In this document: one piece after another, positions 54,901 to 64,000 of the stretch
Layout: every line of letters starts with the position of its first letter
How positions within the stretch are numbered: position 1 is the first letter of the stretch
Origin: Coix lacryma-jobi var. lacryma-jobi
Taxonomy: Eukaryota; Streptophyta; Magnoliopsida; Poales; Poaceae
Direction: 5' to 3'
Length of the DNA stretch: 64,000 bases
Assembly: GCA_009763385.1 (NCBI GenBank)
Contig: CM019824.1
Location: forward strand, 159,024,474 to 159,088,473
The notes under the pieces: model-generated
The model's input: only the letters and a program-made list of their open reading frames with translations
Told to the model about the DNA's origin: nothing
Databases searched by the model: none
Translations under genes and position numbers: made by a program

Positions 54901-55208
54901 AGTTTGAAATCAAATAAATTTTGAAGAGTTTTGAAAACATTTTCCCTAGGTTTTGAAAATAAAAACTTTGGATTTGATTTTATAAAGTTTTTCATAAATA
55001 TTTTATTGTTTTCTAAATAGAATAAATTCGATTCGCCCTATACGAGTTTAATAAATTTATTTTTCACCAATAAAAATATGCAATGGCATGAATGCAACAT
55101 GAAAATGATAAATAAATTTTATTTTCCTCCTCTAATAAACTAGCCAACCTATTTAGTTTCTAAATCCTTTTATTAAATTGGGGAAAATTAAATCAGGTGT
55201 TGTTACAA
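51958..55208 (-). repeat. Gypsy-A 5' LTR
   Basis: Copy of 29507-32770, with the hairpin array at 52500-52645 and the GC-rich island at 53860-54800. Many 1-bp indels relative to the other copy (for example GACCCTCGGGTCC versus GACCTCGGGTC). The right edge GTTACA(A) is followed by the target duplicate GCCGT. Confidence 0.92.
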
Positions 55209-57290
55209 GCCGTTGAGGAATGCACTTTTCACGTCCATTGGTACAGCTTGAAATCATGGTGAGTAGCAAAGGAAGTAATATGCGAATTGACTCAAGCCTA
55301 GCTACAGGTGCATAGGTTTCCCCAAAGTCCAAACCTTTGATTTGTGTGAAACCTTGAGACACCAACTGTGCTTTGTTCCTTGTAAACCACGCCATGCTCA
55401 TCTTGCTTGTTGCGGAAGACCCACGTGGTTCCTATTACATTTTGCTTGGGTCTTTCCACCAATGACCACACTTCATTGCGAGTGAAGTTGTTCAGCTCTT
55501 CTTGCATTGCCATCACCAATCGGATCATCAAGTGCTTCTTCCACCCTAAGAGGTTCCAAAGAGGAGACAAACAAGTAATGTTCACAAAACTTGCTAAGCG
55601 TGAACGTGTCGTTACCCCACATCATATGCTTCCCAATATGTGTCAAGGGATGATCCCGTTGAATCGTATGATGCATTTTGGATGTGGCACGAGTGATCTC
55701 CTTTGGATGGGTCCATCTTCATCATCTTCACCATATGTGTGGATGTCTTCGTTAGCTTGTTGGTCATCGTGTTGAGCTTGAGCTTGGTCATCAAGTTGAT
55801 GTTGCATTTGAACATCATTTACACTTCCACCTTTTGGAGTTGCGGAAGCTTCACCATGTGCATTCGAATGCACATGATGGACATTTGAATCTTGTGGAGT
55901 GTGCGCAATGGTTCATCTTCATCATCTGAATCTCAATAGGCCTCACATCACCGGTCACAAGCTTCTTGATTGCTTCGGATGGAGACATGTCATTACCTAC
56001 AAGCTCATCATTGACTTGCTCCTTTTGGGAGCCGTCGGATTCATCAAAAGTCACGTCTACCGTTAACTCAATAGTGTCGGTGGCATTATTGAATACACGG
56101 TAGCCATGTTCGTTAGTACCATAACCAAGTAGAAAGCCTTCGTGTACCTTAGGTGCAAACTTTGAGCTTTTGGCCCTCTTGTTAAGTATGAAACACTTGC
56201 AGCCAAAGACTCGAAAGTAATGCACCTTCGGTTGTTACCGGTCAGGAGCTCATAAGGCGTCTTGTCCTTAGCTTGTGGAGGTAGAGGCGGTTGATGGCAT
56301 GACACGCGGTGTTCATCGCCACCGCCCAAAGCCATGGGACGTCTTGTATTCATCCAACATAGATCTTGCGGCTTCAACAAGAGTTTGATTCTTCTTTCCA
56401 CAACCCTATTTTGTTGTGGGGATATGGAACGGAGAACTCATGCTTGATTCCTTCATCATCAAGATACTCTTCTATGTTGGTGTTCTTGAACTCGGTCCCG
56501 TTGTCGCTTCTCACCTTCTTGATCTTGAGCTCAAACTCATTTTGAGCCCTTCTAGCAAACTTCTTGAAGATGCCTTGGGTCTCACTTTATCTGCCAAAAA
56601 GAACACCCAAGTGAAGCAAGAAAAAGTCATCAACAATAACGAAACCATATTGTTACCGCCGATGCTTTGGTAAGCAACGGGTCCGATGAGGTCCATATGT
56701 AGTAGCTCCAATGGCCTTGTGGTTGACACGACGTTCTTCATTGGATGCTTTGCTCCAACTTGCTTTCCGGCTTGGTATGTGCTGCAAATCCTATCTTTCT
56801 CAAAACACACATTGGTTAGTCCAAGGATGTGCCCATCCCTTTGAAGTTGGGCCAAGTTCCTCATCCCAACATGAGCTAGTCGGCGATGCCAAAGCCAACT
56901 CATGCTAGATTTTGCCATTAGACATGTCGTAGGTTCTACCTTACTAGTTGAGAAGTCAACTAGGTAAAGTTTTCCCTTCAACACACCTTTAAATGCAATA
57001 GAGGAATTTCTTCTTCTAGAGACGGTCACACCTTATCCGTAAAGAGACAATCGTAACCCATTTCACAAGTGAGAAATGGATAACAAATTGTAACTCAACG
57101 AATGCACAAGTAATACATTAGATATGGAATTGACGGTTGAGATAGCAATTTTACCCAAACCAAGCACTTCTCCTTTTCCATTGTCACCAAACACAATGTT
57201 GTTGCATGAGTCACGGCTTGATTGAAAGGAGGTGAAATTTCTTTTGCCCCGGTCATATGATTGGTGCATCTATTATCCAACACCCAATTG
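55209..57290 (-). pseudogene. pol: Copia-B pol 5' part: protease, integrase, RT start
   Basis: Minus strand, heavily frame-broken. Protease remnant CTNHMTG near 57250; integrase with HRRLAHVGMRNLAQLQ, LELLHMDLIGPVAYQSIGG and a degraded core; a C-terminal block with FRVFGCKCFILNK; then RT start with VWSLVERPKQNVIGTTWVF, GFTQIKGLDFGETYAPVARLESIRILL, ending at the DVKSAFLNG codons where Gypsy-A inserted. It continues at 29506. More decayed than Copia-A, as fits the outermost host. Confidence 0.85.
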
Positions 57291-57359
57291 ATCCACCGGA
57301 GGCATATTCCTACAAAACAAGTTTATGTTCTTGATTTAGGTACCCAAGTGAGATTGGGT

Positions 57360-59777
57360 CCTAGGGGGTTAGTCACATAAACTTTGGGCACCCAAACATT
57401 TCTCATAATTTCCCTCTTCTTGAGTGCACCAACATACTTAACGACAATCTTGTCGTTCGCTCCCAACAACACAAATAATCACAAGTATAGCTTCGTGATA
57501 TAGGCTTTTGTTGCTTGGGGACCTCCACTTGCTTCTCCTTGTTGACCTTGTCATTTGCAAGTGTGGCATTTGGGTTGGCAACCTTGTTTGCCTTGTTCAT
57601 GAGGTCAAAGAGAGGAACCCTTTGTTAAAGTTAACAAAGGGTACCCCATTGACCATCTTCCTTCCATTGGCCTTGCCACCATACCTATTGTACCCAATCT
57701 CATCCTTGATGGATGGATGTCTTGCGGTCTTGAGGATATCCTTTGGTTGTTCCATCTTACACTTGCAACCATTCCTCAAGATCATGTTCAACCGTTGAAT
57801 CTCTTTGCTCTTCTTCTCTAACTCAACAATGTTAGTTGCACAAGCATTTATATCAACTTTATAACATCTTTGCAACCGTTACTTGTTGAAGCATTAGAGT
57901 TGTCGGAATCCTTAGAGTAGTTGAAGAAGTACTACTCCAAAGAGTGTTGTAGCTTAGTTCAAGAGTTTGATATTTATCTTGAAAGCTTGTGAGGCTTTCT
58001 TGAACCAAGCTAACCTTACTCTTTAGTAGCAATTGAGTCATTGCTCGTGGAACACTCCTTAGCCAACTTCTTGTTAGAGTCATTAGCTAAAGATAGTTCC
58101 ACGATCAATTTCTCAACCTTCAACCTCTCCTCGGCAAGAGAGGCTTCCAATGCAAGTTCTTTTCTCTCTCTTGAGAGATCAAGTCCCCTTGCAAGGCAAG
58201 ACTCTCATTCTGACTCTCCAATTTAGTGAGTAGTTTTAATATTTTTGGTCCACCTTTCTTACCAAATTTTCTAATTATGCTTAGTTCAAATTCATCCATA
58301 TCATCATCGCTATACTCATCACTAGAACACGTAGAAGAGTTAGATGATACCTTCTCATCCTTAGCCATGAAGGAAGAATGAGTGAAGTCGTCCTCGTCGT
58401 CCGAGAGACTCTCGAACAAGCGTGATGAAGCGGTCGATGTAGCCATGTTGGAGAAGAAGCTTGGAGAAGTGGTCTTGTGTATAGCAATGTTGGCCGCTCC
58501 CTTCTCCTTCTCCTTGCCCTTGCTCTTCTCTTCATCACTTGAGTCATCTTCCGAGAACCATTCTTCACCAAGATGATCTTCACCACCTCTTCTTCTTCTT
58601 TGGTTCTTGTCATCACTCTTGCTAAACTTGCTCTTGTTCTTCTTTTGTGGACAATCAGCGATGAAATGATCATCCGCACCACACTCATAGCAATTCCTCT
58701 TCTTTGACTTCTTGAAGTATCCACCTTTGCCCTTCTTATACATCTTCTTCCTCATGAATCTTCTAAAGTTCTTTACAAGAAGTGCAATCGTCATCGGAAT
58801 CATCACTCCCTTCACTTGATGAATCATGTTGTGCTCTACTTCCTTCTTCTTGTTGGCCTTGAGAGCTACCACTTTCTTGTTGCTTGCTTCTTGATCTTCT
58901 ATGGCCTCGTCATCCAAGACTTCATGATGCTTTATCTTGGCAAGCATCTCATGTGGTCCCATGCTCTCATAGTTAGGTCTCTCCATGATAATTGATGCAA
59001 GTTCTTGTTCTTCTTCATATATGCTCTCAATAGCTTTCTTGCAGCTGAGTTGTCATCCCATTGTTATCTCCAAGAGCTCTAATCTTGTTTATCAAGGTCA
59101 TGTACCTATCAAAAATTCGTTGACTGGTTTCACCACTCTTGATGGTGAAGTTCTCGATCTTCCCTTGAAGAAGCTCTATGTTGCATTTTCTTACACTTTC
59201 ATCACCCTCATATGATATTCTAAGAGTGTCCCAAATCCTCTTGGCAACTACCATACCATGGACCTGGCACTCTCTTCGGGCTTGAGACATGATAGAATCA
59301 AGGATGCCGCTTGCGCATTTTGTTGAAACTCAATGGCATCTAGGTCGGTGTACTCTTCACCTTCAACATGACTTAGCTCATTCTCAACTATCTCCCAAGC
59401 TCTTGCGGCAATGAGATGTATCTTCATCTTGTGTGCTCAATCATTGTAGTTGATTCCATCGAAGGAGGGTGGTTTGCCTAGATTGACGCTAGGCAATGAA
59501 GGATGTTGCCCATATGGATAATCATATGGTATGCTTGTGAATTCTTGTACTTCTTGTCCTTTTATTCATCTTCCTTCGTCTTATCTTCTTTGGGCTGTGG
59601 TGGAACTTCTCCACTTTCGGATGACTCGGCTTTGCTGCCCAAGGCTTGCTTCAAGCTCTCAATCTCAACCTTCATCTTCTTCATTTGATCTTCGAACTGC
59701 TTTGCTTGTTGTTCCAACAACTGCTCAGAGACTCTCTTGACAATATCATTGACGGCTTCTTGACTTAGGGACGACAT
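57360..59777 (-). pseudogene. gag: Copia-B gag, SIRE-type
   Basis: ATG at 59777 (MSSLSQEAVNDIVK), shortly after the PBS. N-terminal coiled coil (QAKQFEDQMKKMKVEIESLK), then the FDG/W gag start and UBN2 core in broken frames (IWDTLRISYEGDESVRKCNI, MTLINKIRALG). From ~58986 a longer open piece has ALKANKKKEVEHN, the CCHC knuckle CYECGADDHFIADC (~58655-58700), an acidic Ser/Asp-rich region and a coiled coil. Further pieces run to the IWVPK-like gag-pol boundary near 57380. Several 1-nt breaks and stops; not functional. Confidence 0.82.
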
Positions 59778-59817
59778 GATTTTCCCTTACGTGGTGAAGC
59801 GCTAACACAAGGGTTAG

Positions 59818-59829
59818 GCTCCGATACCA
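59818..59829 (-). promoter_or_regulatory. Copia-B primer binding site
   Basis: TGGTATCGGAGC on the minus strand, two bases from the LTR edge at 59832. Same Met-tRNA-type primer as Copia-A. Confidence 0.85.
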
Positions 59830-60711
59830 ATTGAAAGGATCAAATCAGCCTAGAGGGGGGTGAATAGGTGATTTTCTGCAATCTAAAACTTCACAAACTA
59901 AAACCTGTAGTTAGATAACCACCGGTATTACCAGTTTGTTTGGGTAGGTACTACCGGGTATGAAACACCGATACTACCGACACAAACAAACGGCACTACC
60001 GGAGCCCTAAAGAGAAACTACAAATCCAATGTATGTGAGCTATGAATGTAAAACAAAAAAACGCCCCACTTCCCTAAGTATTGTCGATGAAGATTCTAGC
60101 CTCTCCAAGCCTTGGTTGCTTCCCACGGTGTAGATCGAGTCTTCCCAACCTAAGAAAGGGATAAGGAGAGGAAGAACACGAAGAATACAAGTACAACCGT
60201 AATATCCAAAGTAGAGACAACAACAAGAACACGAGACACAGCGATTTATCCCGAGGTTCGGAAACCCAAGGAGTGCCTATGTCCTCGTTGTTGAGGTGAC
60301 CACCAAGGTCGGAGTCTTTTTCACCTCCTTGCCTCACTCAAGCAACCACAAAGGCTACTGGAGTTTCTCCACTAGAAACCATAGGGGAAATACAAACACT
60401 TCGGGGAGCCTTCACAAATGAAACAACACAGGCTACCACGAAGAACACCTAACTGGCTAGGGTTCAAAGAACCCAAGAGTAATAGACATAAATCAAGCCG
60501 GCTAGATGGAAACCAAGTGCTCAAGTCGTAGATCGAAGCTTCCCACTCTCTAATCTCACTTCCCTAGCTCAAATCTTGCAAGGGAATGAATCTAGGAGCA
60601 AAGGGGGAGAGAGAGGGGAGGAGTCAATGCTTGGAGAGTGTTTTGTCAGCTGGTAGTCGCAATGAATGAATGGAATAAGTGAGTAACGGTTATAAGTGAA
60701 GTGAAGAGCTA

Positions 60712-60719
60712 TTTATACT
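60712..60719 (-). promoter_or_regulatory. TATA box of Copia-B LTR
   Basis: TATAAATA on the minus strand, with the word array starting about 20 bp upstream and the leader downstream. Confidence 0.65.
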
Positions 60720-60737
60720 CCTCCAGACCCGAGGCAT

Positions 60738-61455
60738 GTCGGTAGTACCGATCGGCCAAAAACCGTTGCACAGATCTGAGTGACCTAAAACCAACTACCG
60801 ACAAAGGTCGGTACCGCCGAGGGTCGGTAGTACCGGCCCTATGGCGGTACTACCGCCAGGCCAAATCGGCCACCAACAGAGGGCTCCACGAAAAGATACT
60901 CGGCCGCTCGGTAGCTACCGGCCAGGGTCAGTACCACCGAGGTCGGTAGTACCGGCCTTATGGCGGTACTACCGCCAAGTCAAAAATGCGCACCAACAGA
61001 GAGCTCCACAAATCTGACTTTCTACCGGCTTGGGTCGGTACCACGAGGGTCGGTAGTACCGACCTTATGGCGGTACTACCGCCAAGCCATTTTGAGCCGA
61101 ACAGAGAGGTCTGCAAAAACGTCTTGAACCTACCGACCGAGGTCGGTACCACCGAGGCCGACCTTATGGCGGTACTACCGCCAAGCCATTTTGAGCACGA
61201 ACAGAGAGGTCTGCAAAAATGGTCTTGCTACCGACCGAGGTCGGTACCACCGAGGGTCGGTAGTACCAGCCTTATGGCGGTACTACCGCCAAGTCATTTC
61301 AAACCTACACAGAGAGGGTGTTAGAATGGTCTGGGTGGTCGGTACTACCGACCTTATGGCGGTACTACCGCCAGTTCAAAATGAACTCTATCCAGAGAGC
61401 ATTGTGCGCTGCCTCCCTGGTCGGTACTACCGACCCCATGGTCGGTACTACCGAC
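60738..61455. repeat. Palindromic word array GGTCGGTA-TACCGACC (Copia-B LTR)
   Basis: About 20 copies of GGTCGGTACTACCG, GGCGGTACTACCGCC or GGTCGGTAGTACCG in groups repeated at ~90-110 bp, each group followed by CCAAG, then a CA(C)CAACAGAGAG or GAACAGAGAGGTC block. The larger period is a higher-order repeat (60830, 60925, 61030, 61145, 61245, 61340). All lie upstream of the TATA box in the LTR's orientation. A few degenerate copies lie at 59925-60005. Confidence 0.85.
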
Positions 61456-61796
61456 TGTACAGAAATATATCTATGTGTTCGTGATCGTGCCGGTGACTCT
61501 TAAGTAAACTTTAGTTAGACGATTTGAGCACTTTTCTCCACATCTAGTCAACCTAATTTGTGACCCTCTTGATAGTTTCGGCTTACCTATAACTCAAGTT
61601 TAAAATTAAACCTTCAATCAACCACTTGAGCTAGGCAACTTTTGTCCAACTATACTCAACGTGCTTTGTTCACGAGATTTAATATTTCAAAACTTTCTAG
61701 GGACTAACACCTACATACATGCTTTTATAATCCGTTAGTCCCTAATTTAATTGTCATTAATTAGCCAAAACCCACATAGGGGGCGAATGCACTTAC

Positions 61797-61948
61797 ATTA
61801 GTGAATGGCTACAAGCATTTGTGTAATGTTACTTATTTTCTTTGTTTCCTTTTTTTGTTTCATGAACCTTTTGTATTTTCTCTTTTTACTTCAATGTTAA
61901 TAAATCTAGTAGGGGGCAAACCCCTCCTATTCCCATCAAAAAAAAGTG
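61797..61948 (+). mobile_element. LINE-like 3' tail fragment
   Basis: T-rich stretch with AATAAA-like sites, then TAGTAGGGGGCAAACCCCTCC and a short poly-A (61940-61947). The GGGGGCAAACCCC stem before poly-A resembles 3' ends of grass L1-type LINEs, as I remember them. No coding part remains. Confidence 0.4.
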
Positions 61949-62405
61949 ATGGCATCTAACAGTATCGGCTCAAACCACCACCCGACAACAATATATCACG
62001 ATCTTGGACCAATATACATCCACTTGAATTGTTGTCGCATTAAATTGTGTAAAGTATAAGATGTTGGACTAATATGGTAGGTGCAATTTATTAAATAAAA
62101 ATATCAATATAGGTGGCACGAGCTGGCTAAGACTACATATAACATGGTTATTCGGTTGAGGAATAATTTAGTTCATTATATTCCCACAATCCCACTTCTC
62201 TCTTTTTTTGTTTAGTTTATGAGAATGGTTGATTCATAATATCAAATATTAATACAAGAATAGAATCATTCTACTTAATTTAAGATATAGACTCGAGATA
62301 CACCATAATCATGTGATTCCTCAAACTAAGTTATAGGTACTCCTGTGCCACATATTAAGGAGATTGCTCTGTTTCAATAAGTTTACAATGAATATCGACA
62401 TCATT
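61949..62405. other. Unannotated AT-rich spacer
   Basis: No ORF or RNA gene. A weak inverted pair, GGTTGAGGAATAA (about 62155) and TGATTCCTCAAACTA (about 62317), could be the ends of a degraded Tourist-like MITE of ~180 bp, but no clean target duplication is visible. Confidence 0.35.
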
Positions 62406-62487
62406 GTCGCTTTGGCCGAGTGGTTAAGGCGTGTGCCTGCTAAGTACATGGGGTTTCCCCGCGAGAGTTCGAATCTCTCAGGCGATG
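62406..62487 (+). tRNA. trnS-GCU: tRNA-Ser (anticodon GCT)
   Basis: An 82-nt cloverleaf with acceptor GTCGCTT/AGGCGAT (the first pair is G-T), D arm with the A-box TGGCCGAGTGG, anticodon stem TGTGC/GTACA around loop CTGCTAA (anticodon GCT, reading AGC/AGU), a long variable arm (TGGGGTTTCCCC) typical of Ser, and T arm with B-box GTTCGAATC. A T run beginning about 8 bp downstream (62495) is a suitable Pol III terminator. The long variable arm excludes most other isotypes. Probably functional, although the G1-T72 pair is not canonical. Confidence 0.93.
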
Positions 62488-63148
62488 TGATTATTATTTT
62501 TGTTAATTAGTTAATAATTTTAATTATTTTATATTTATATTTATATTATTACCATTTGTACATCGAAAAAAATCTACGGAGTATATTATATACGAAAATG
62601 AAAAAACTCACGAACGTGAGGGACTACTTATCTATCTCGATTTTCCTTTTATTTTATATAACATATAAAAAAGGACTTTTGTTGCATACTCAAAGATGTT
62701 TTTCGCAGCCGAATCAAAAATCAAAGTGCAATTTATAGCTCTCATAAAAAAATCAAAGGTGCAGATCTTGTCATTGTTGGTTTGCAAAATTAGTGTTAAA
62801 TCCACACTGATCCACGTGGATTGAGACGACGTGATTATTATTTTTGTTAATTAATAATTATAAACATTTTATATTATTACCTGTACATCGAAAAATATGA
62901 ACCATATTATATATGAAAAAAACCACGAATGTGAATGGACTACTTATCTATCTCGATTTTCCTTTTATTTTATATAACATAAAAAAGGACTTATGTTGCA
63001 TACTCAAAGATGCTTTTAGCAGCCAAATCAAAAATCAAAGTGCAATTTTATAGCTCTCGTAAAAAAAAAAAATCAAAGTACAGATCTTGCCATTGTTGGG
63101 TTGCAAAATTAGTGTTAAATCCACACCACTCTGCGTAGATTGAGAGAG
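62481..63148. repeat. Tandem duplication of ~330 bp beginning at the tRNA 3' end
   Basis: Unit 1 (62481-62823) and unit 2 (62824-63148) share GTGATTATTATTTTTGTTAATTA, GTACATCGAAAAA, the block around CTATCTCGATTTTCC, GCATACTCAAAGATG, CAGATCTTG and GTGTTAAATCCACAC. Unit 1 starts in the tRNA acceptor end (AGGCGATG) and unit 2 starts with AGACGACG. No coding potential. Confidence 0.8.
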
Positions 63149-63241
63149 ATTAGAGTAAAATTTATCTTAAATTTCACTCCAGTCCAGTCCACTCCAACTT
63201 ATAGATTGGAGGTGAGTTTTCTGTTTTATTTACACTATAAA

Positions 63242-63354
63242 GCCTATTTGGAATACAGAAATTTCATTGCACAGAAATTTTATAAAAATCATTTAATTTT
63301 ACAGGAAACTTGCAGGAACAGGGGAAAAAACCTCGTGTTCTAAATATACCCTAA
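63242..63354. mobile_element. Possible small hAT-like MITE remnant
   Basis: CCTATTTGGAATACAG near the left and, on the opposite strand, GGTATATTTAGAACACG near the right form an imperfect inverted pair around ~80 bp. No confident target duplication. Confidence 0.25.
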
Positions 63355-63680
63355 GGTTTAGTGAACATCTTCTCTTCCAGGCATCAACTATAGTTATGTT
63401 GCATTTAGAAACAATTATACTACAATTATGTTGATTATTTCACTATAGTTTTTAAGTAGAATTGGTGTAGTGAAGGAATAACACATAATCCTTATAACAG
63501 TCTTAGTGTATAACTCCTCTAAACACAGGTTTTTTTTAATATAACATGCTCATAGAATTTAGGTATTGAAATTTTTTCCATCCTGGTTTAATATAACAAA
63601 ACTGATTTTTTCCCTTTGTTTTGTTGAGTTGAAACTTGAAAGCCCCATAATTTTATGAAAGTTCTCTTCTAATCTACTCG
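63355..63680. other. Unannotated AT-rich spacer
   Basis: No ORF, RNA gene or repeat that I can support. It ends with AATCTACTCG (63671-63680), the left target duplication of the SINE. Confidence 0.5.
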
Positions 63681-63990
63681 GAGGCACAAATTGAGTGTAG
63701 CTTGGCGGGTTGGTGTCCTTATGGTAGGATCTGCCCGTCCGAGTACAAGTCTCTGATTTGACACATGTGCTTGTATTTTTCTAGATTTATTTCAAGATTT
63801 AACAGTATTATTCTTTCGATGGTAGGCGATATGCTCGTCGACAGTGAGGTGGTTGTGATGACTTCAATCTCGAGATTTGTCATTCCAACTCAATTCTTTA
63901 GAGGTGCTTATAGGAGTAAGGTGTGCGGAGTGAGTGTGTGCTCGTGTTTTGTAAGCGTCTACGTCAATAAATAGGTCTCGCAAAAAAAAA
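63681..63990 (+). mobile_element. Full-length grass SINE
   Basis: 310 bp with a Pol III A-box-like TAGCTTGGCGGG (~63699), a B-box-like CCGAGTACAAGTC (~63738), a body ending GAGGTGCTTATAGGAGTAAGGTG and GTGTGTGCTCGTGTT, and a poly-A tail (63982-63990). It is flanked by direct repeats AATCTACTCG at 63671-63680 and 63989-63998. The 3' body strongly resembles common Poaceae SINEs as I remember them. The intact target duplication means a fairly young insertion. Confidence 0.85.
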
Positions 63991-64000
63991 TCTACTCGAA

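Larger units (their letters stand above)
29507..55208 (-). mobile_element. Gypsy-A: Ty3/Gypsy chromovirus nested in Copia-B
   Basis: LTRs at 29507-32770 and 51958-55208 (~3.25 kb each) start TGTGACACCCC and end GGTGTTACA(A), flanked by the 5-bp duplication GCCGT (29502-29506, 55209-55213). PBS (minus strand TGGTATCAAAGCC) at 51942-51954 and PPT at 32771-32783. Gag and pol are present but carry many frame breaks, and pol is split by Gypsy-B (34211-48374) just before integrase. LTR differences are dominated by 1-bp indels, so the element is young, or the consensus here is noisy, or both. Unlike Gypsy-1 and Gypsy-B it has no ORF ahead of gag. Confidence 0.93.
59832..61796 (-). repeat. Copia-B 5' LTR
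   Basis: Minus strand, ending CTTTCA at 59832 next to the PBS. The other edge is placed at TGTAAGTGCATTCGCC (61796), a start I know from related grass SIRE LTRs; it is uncertain by some bases. TATA box TATAAATA at 60712-60719. It shares the leader motif (GATTTATCCCGAGGTTCGG) and the GGGGGGTGAATAGG end (59855-59870) with the other SIRE LTRs, but its body does not match the LTR at 10765-13021. Confidence 0.8.

Noticed and set aside
60738..61484. CRISPR-like look of regularly spaced short repeats, and ORFs across them
   Set aside because: The repeats are palindromic words in a plant LTR with variable spacing and no cas context; the ORFs are translations of the repeat.
62150..62335. Complete Tourist-like MITE
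   Set aside because: Terminal inverted pair is weak and no clear TAA/TTA duplication was found; mentioned only as a possibility within the spacer entry.

Overview
The window is heterochromatin-like plant DNA, almost certainly from a grass nuclear genome. I see no ordinary host protein-coding gene. About 61.8 of the 64 kb is nested LTR retrotransposons: Ty3/Gypsy chromoviruses with 3-4 kb LTRs, and Ty1/Copia elements of the SIRE/Maximus type with ~2 kb LTRs and Met-tRNA primer sites. The right end is calmer and carries a nuclear tRNA-Ser(GCT), a tandem duplication, weak MITE-like pieces and a full-length grass SINE. The clade calls are judged by eye from domain motifs.

Layout, left to right. 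(1) 1-10764: the 5' part of a minus-strand chromovirus (Gypsy-1; its 3' end lies off the left edge). It consists of a 5' LTR (6807-10764), PBS, an extra ORF ahead of gag (5764-6309), gag, and pol to the integrase zinc finger. A solo SIRE-like LTR (2573-4604) and a foldback Mutator-like MITE with a 9-bp target duplication (13-461) sit inside it. (2) 10765-13021: a SIRE-type LTR into which Gypsy-1 inserted. (3) 13103-26091: a complete plus-strand SIRE-like Copia (Copia-A). Its gag is split by a solo LTR (17043-19765), which is itself split by another solo LTR (17825-19223). (4) 26092-28315: a decayed minus-strand ORF of the putative plant transposon protein type, with an LTR-like promoter and leader. 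(5) 28320-61796: a decayed minus-strand Copia (Copia-B). It is split at RT codons by Gypsy-A (29507-55208, 3.25 kb LTRs, TSD GCCGT), which is itself split by Gypsy-B (34211-48374, 4.2 kb LTRs). (6) 61797-64000: a LINE-like 3' tail, tRNA-Ser, a tandem duplication and the SINE.

The most striking item is the small ORF ahead of gag in two different chromoviruses. In Gypsy-1 it opens with MARTKQTARKCTG, which matches the histone H3 N-terminal tail (initiator Met plus residues 1-12) at all but one position (Ser10 to Cys). In Gypsy-B the equivalent ORF contains TARKSTG followed by PR-x-QLA at H3 spacing. Both then run into a charged, coiled-coil-like, acidic C-terminal half. Gypsy-B pol also ends in a chromodomain-like module, so one element appears to encode both an H3-tail look-alike and a chromodomain.

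Other structures worth attention are: six tandem hairpins in the Gypsy-A LTR whose stems change in a compensatory way; family-specific palindromic words in the promoters of every SIRE-type LTR here; a 98-bp GC-AG intron-like insertion flanked by 11-bp direct repeats in Gypsy-A gag; a short hairpin shared by three Gypsy LTR families; and nonsense codons that mostly read as C-to-T decay of Gln codons. Differences between the LTR pairs of Gypsy-A and Gypsy-B are mostly 1-bp indels, so some frameshifts may be consensus errors rather than biology.
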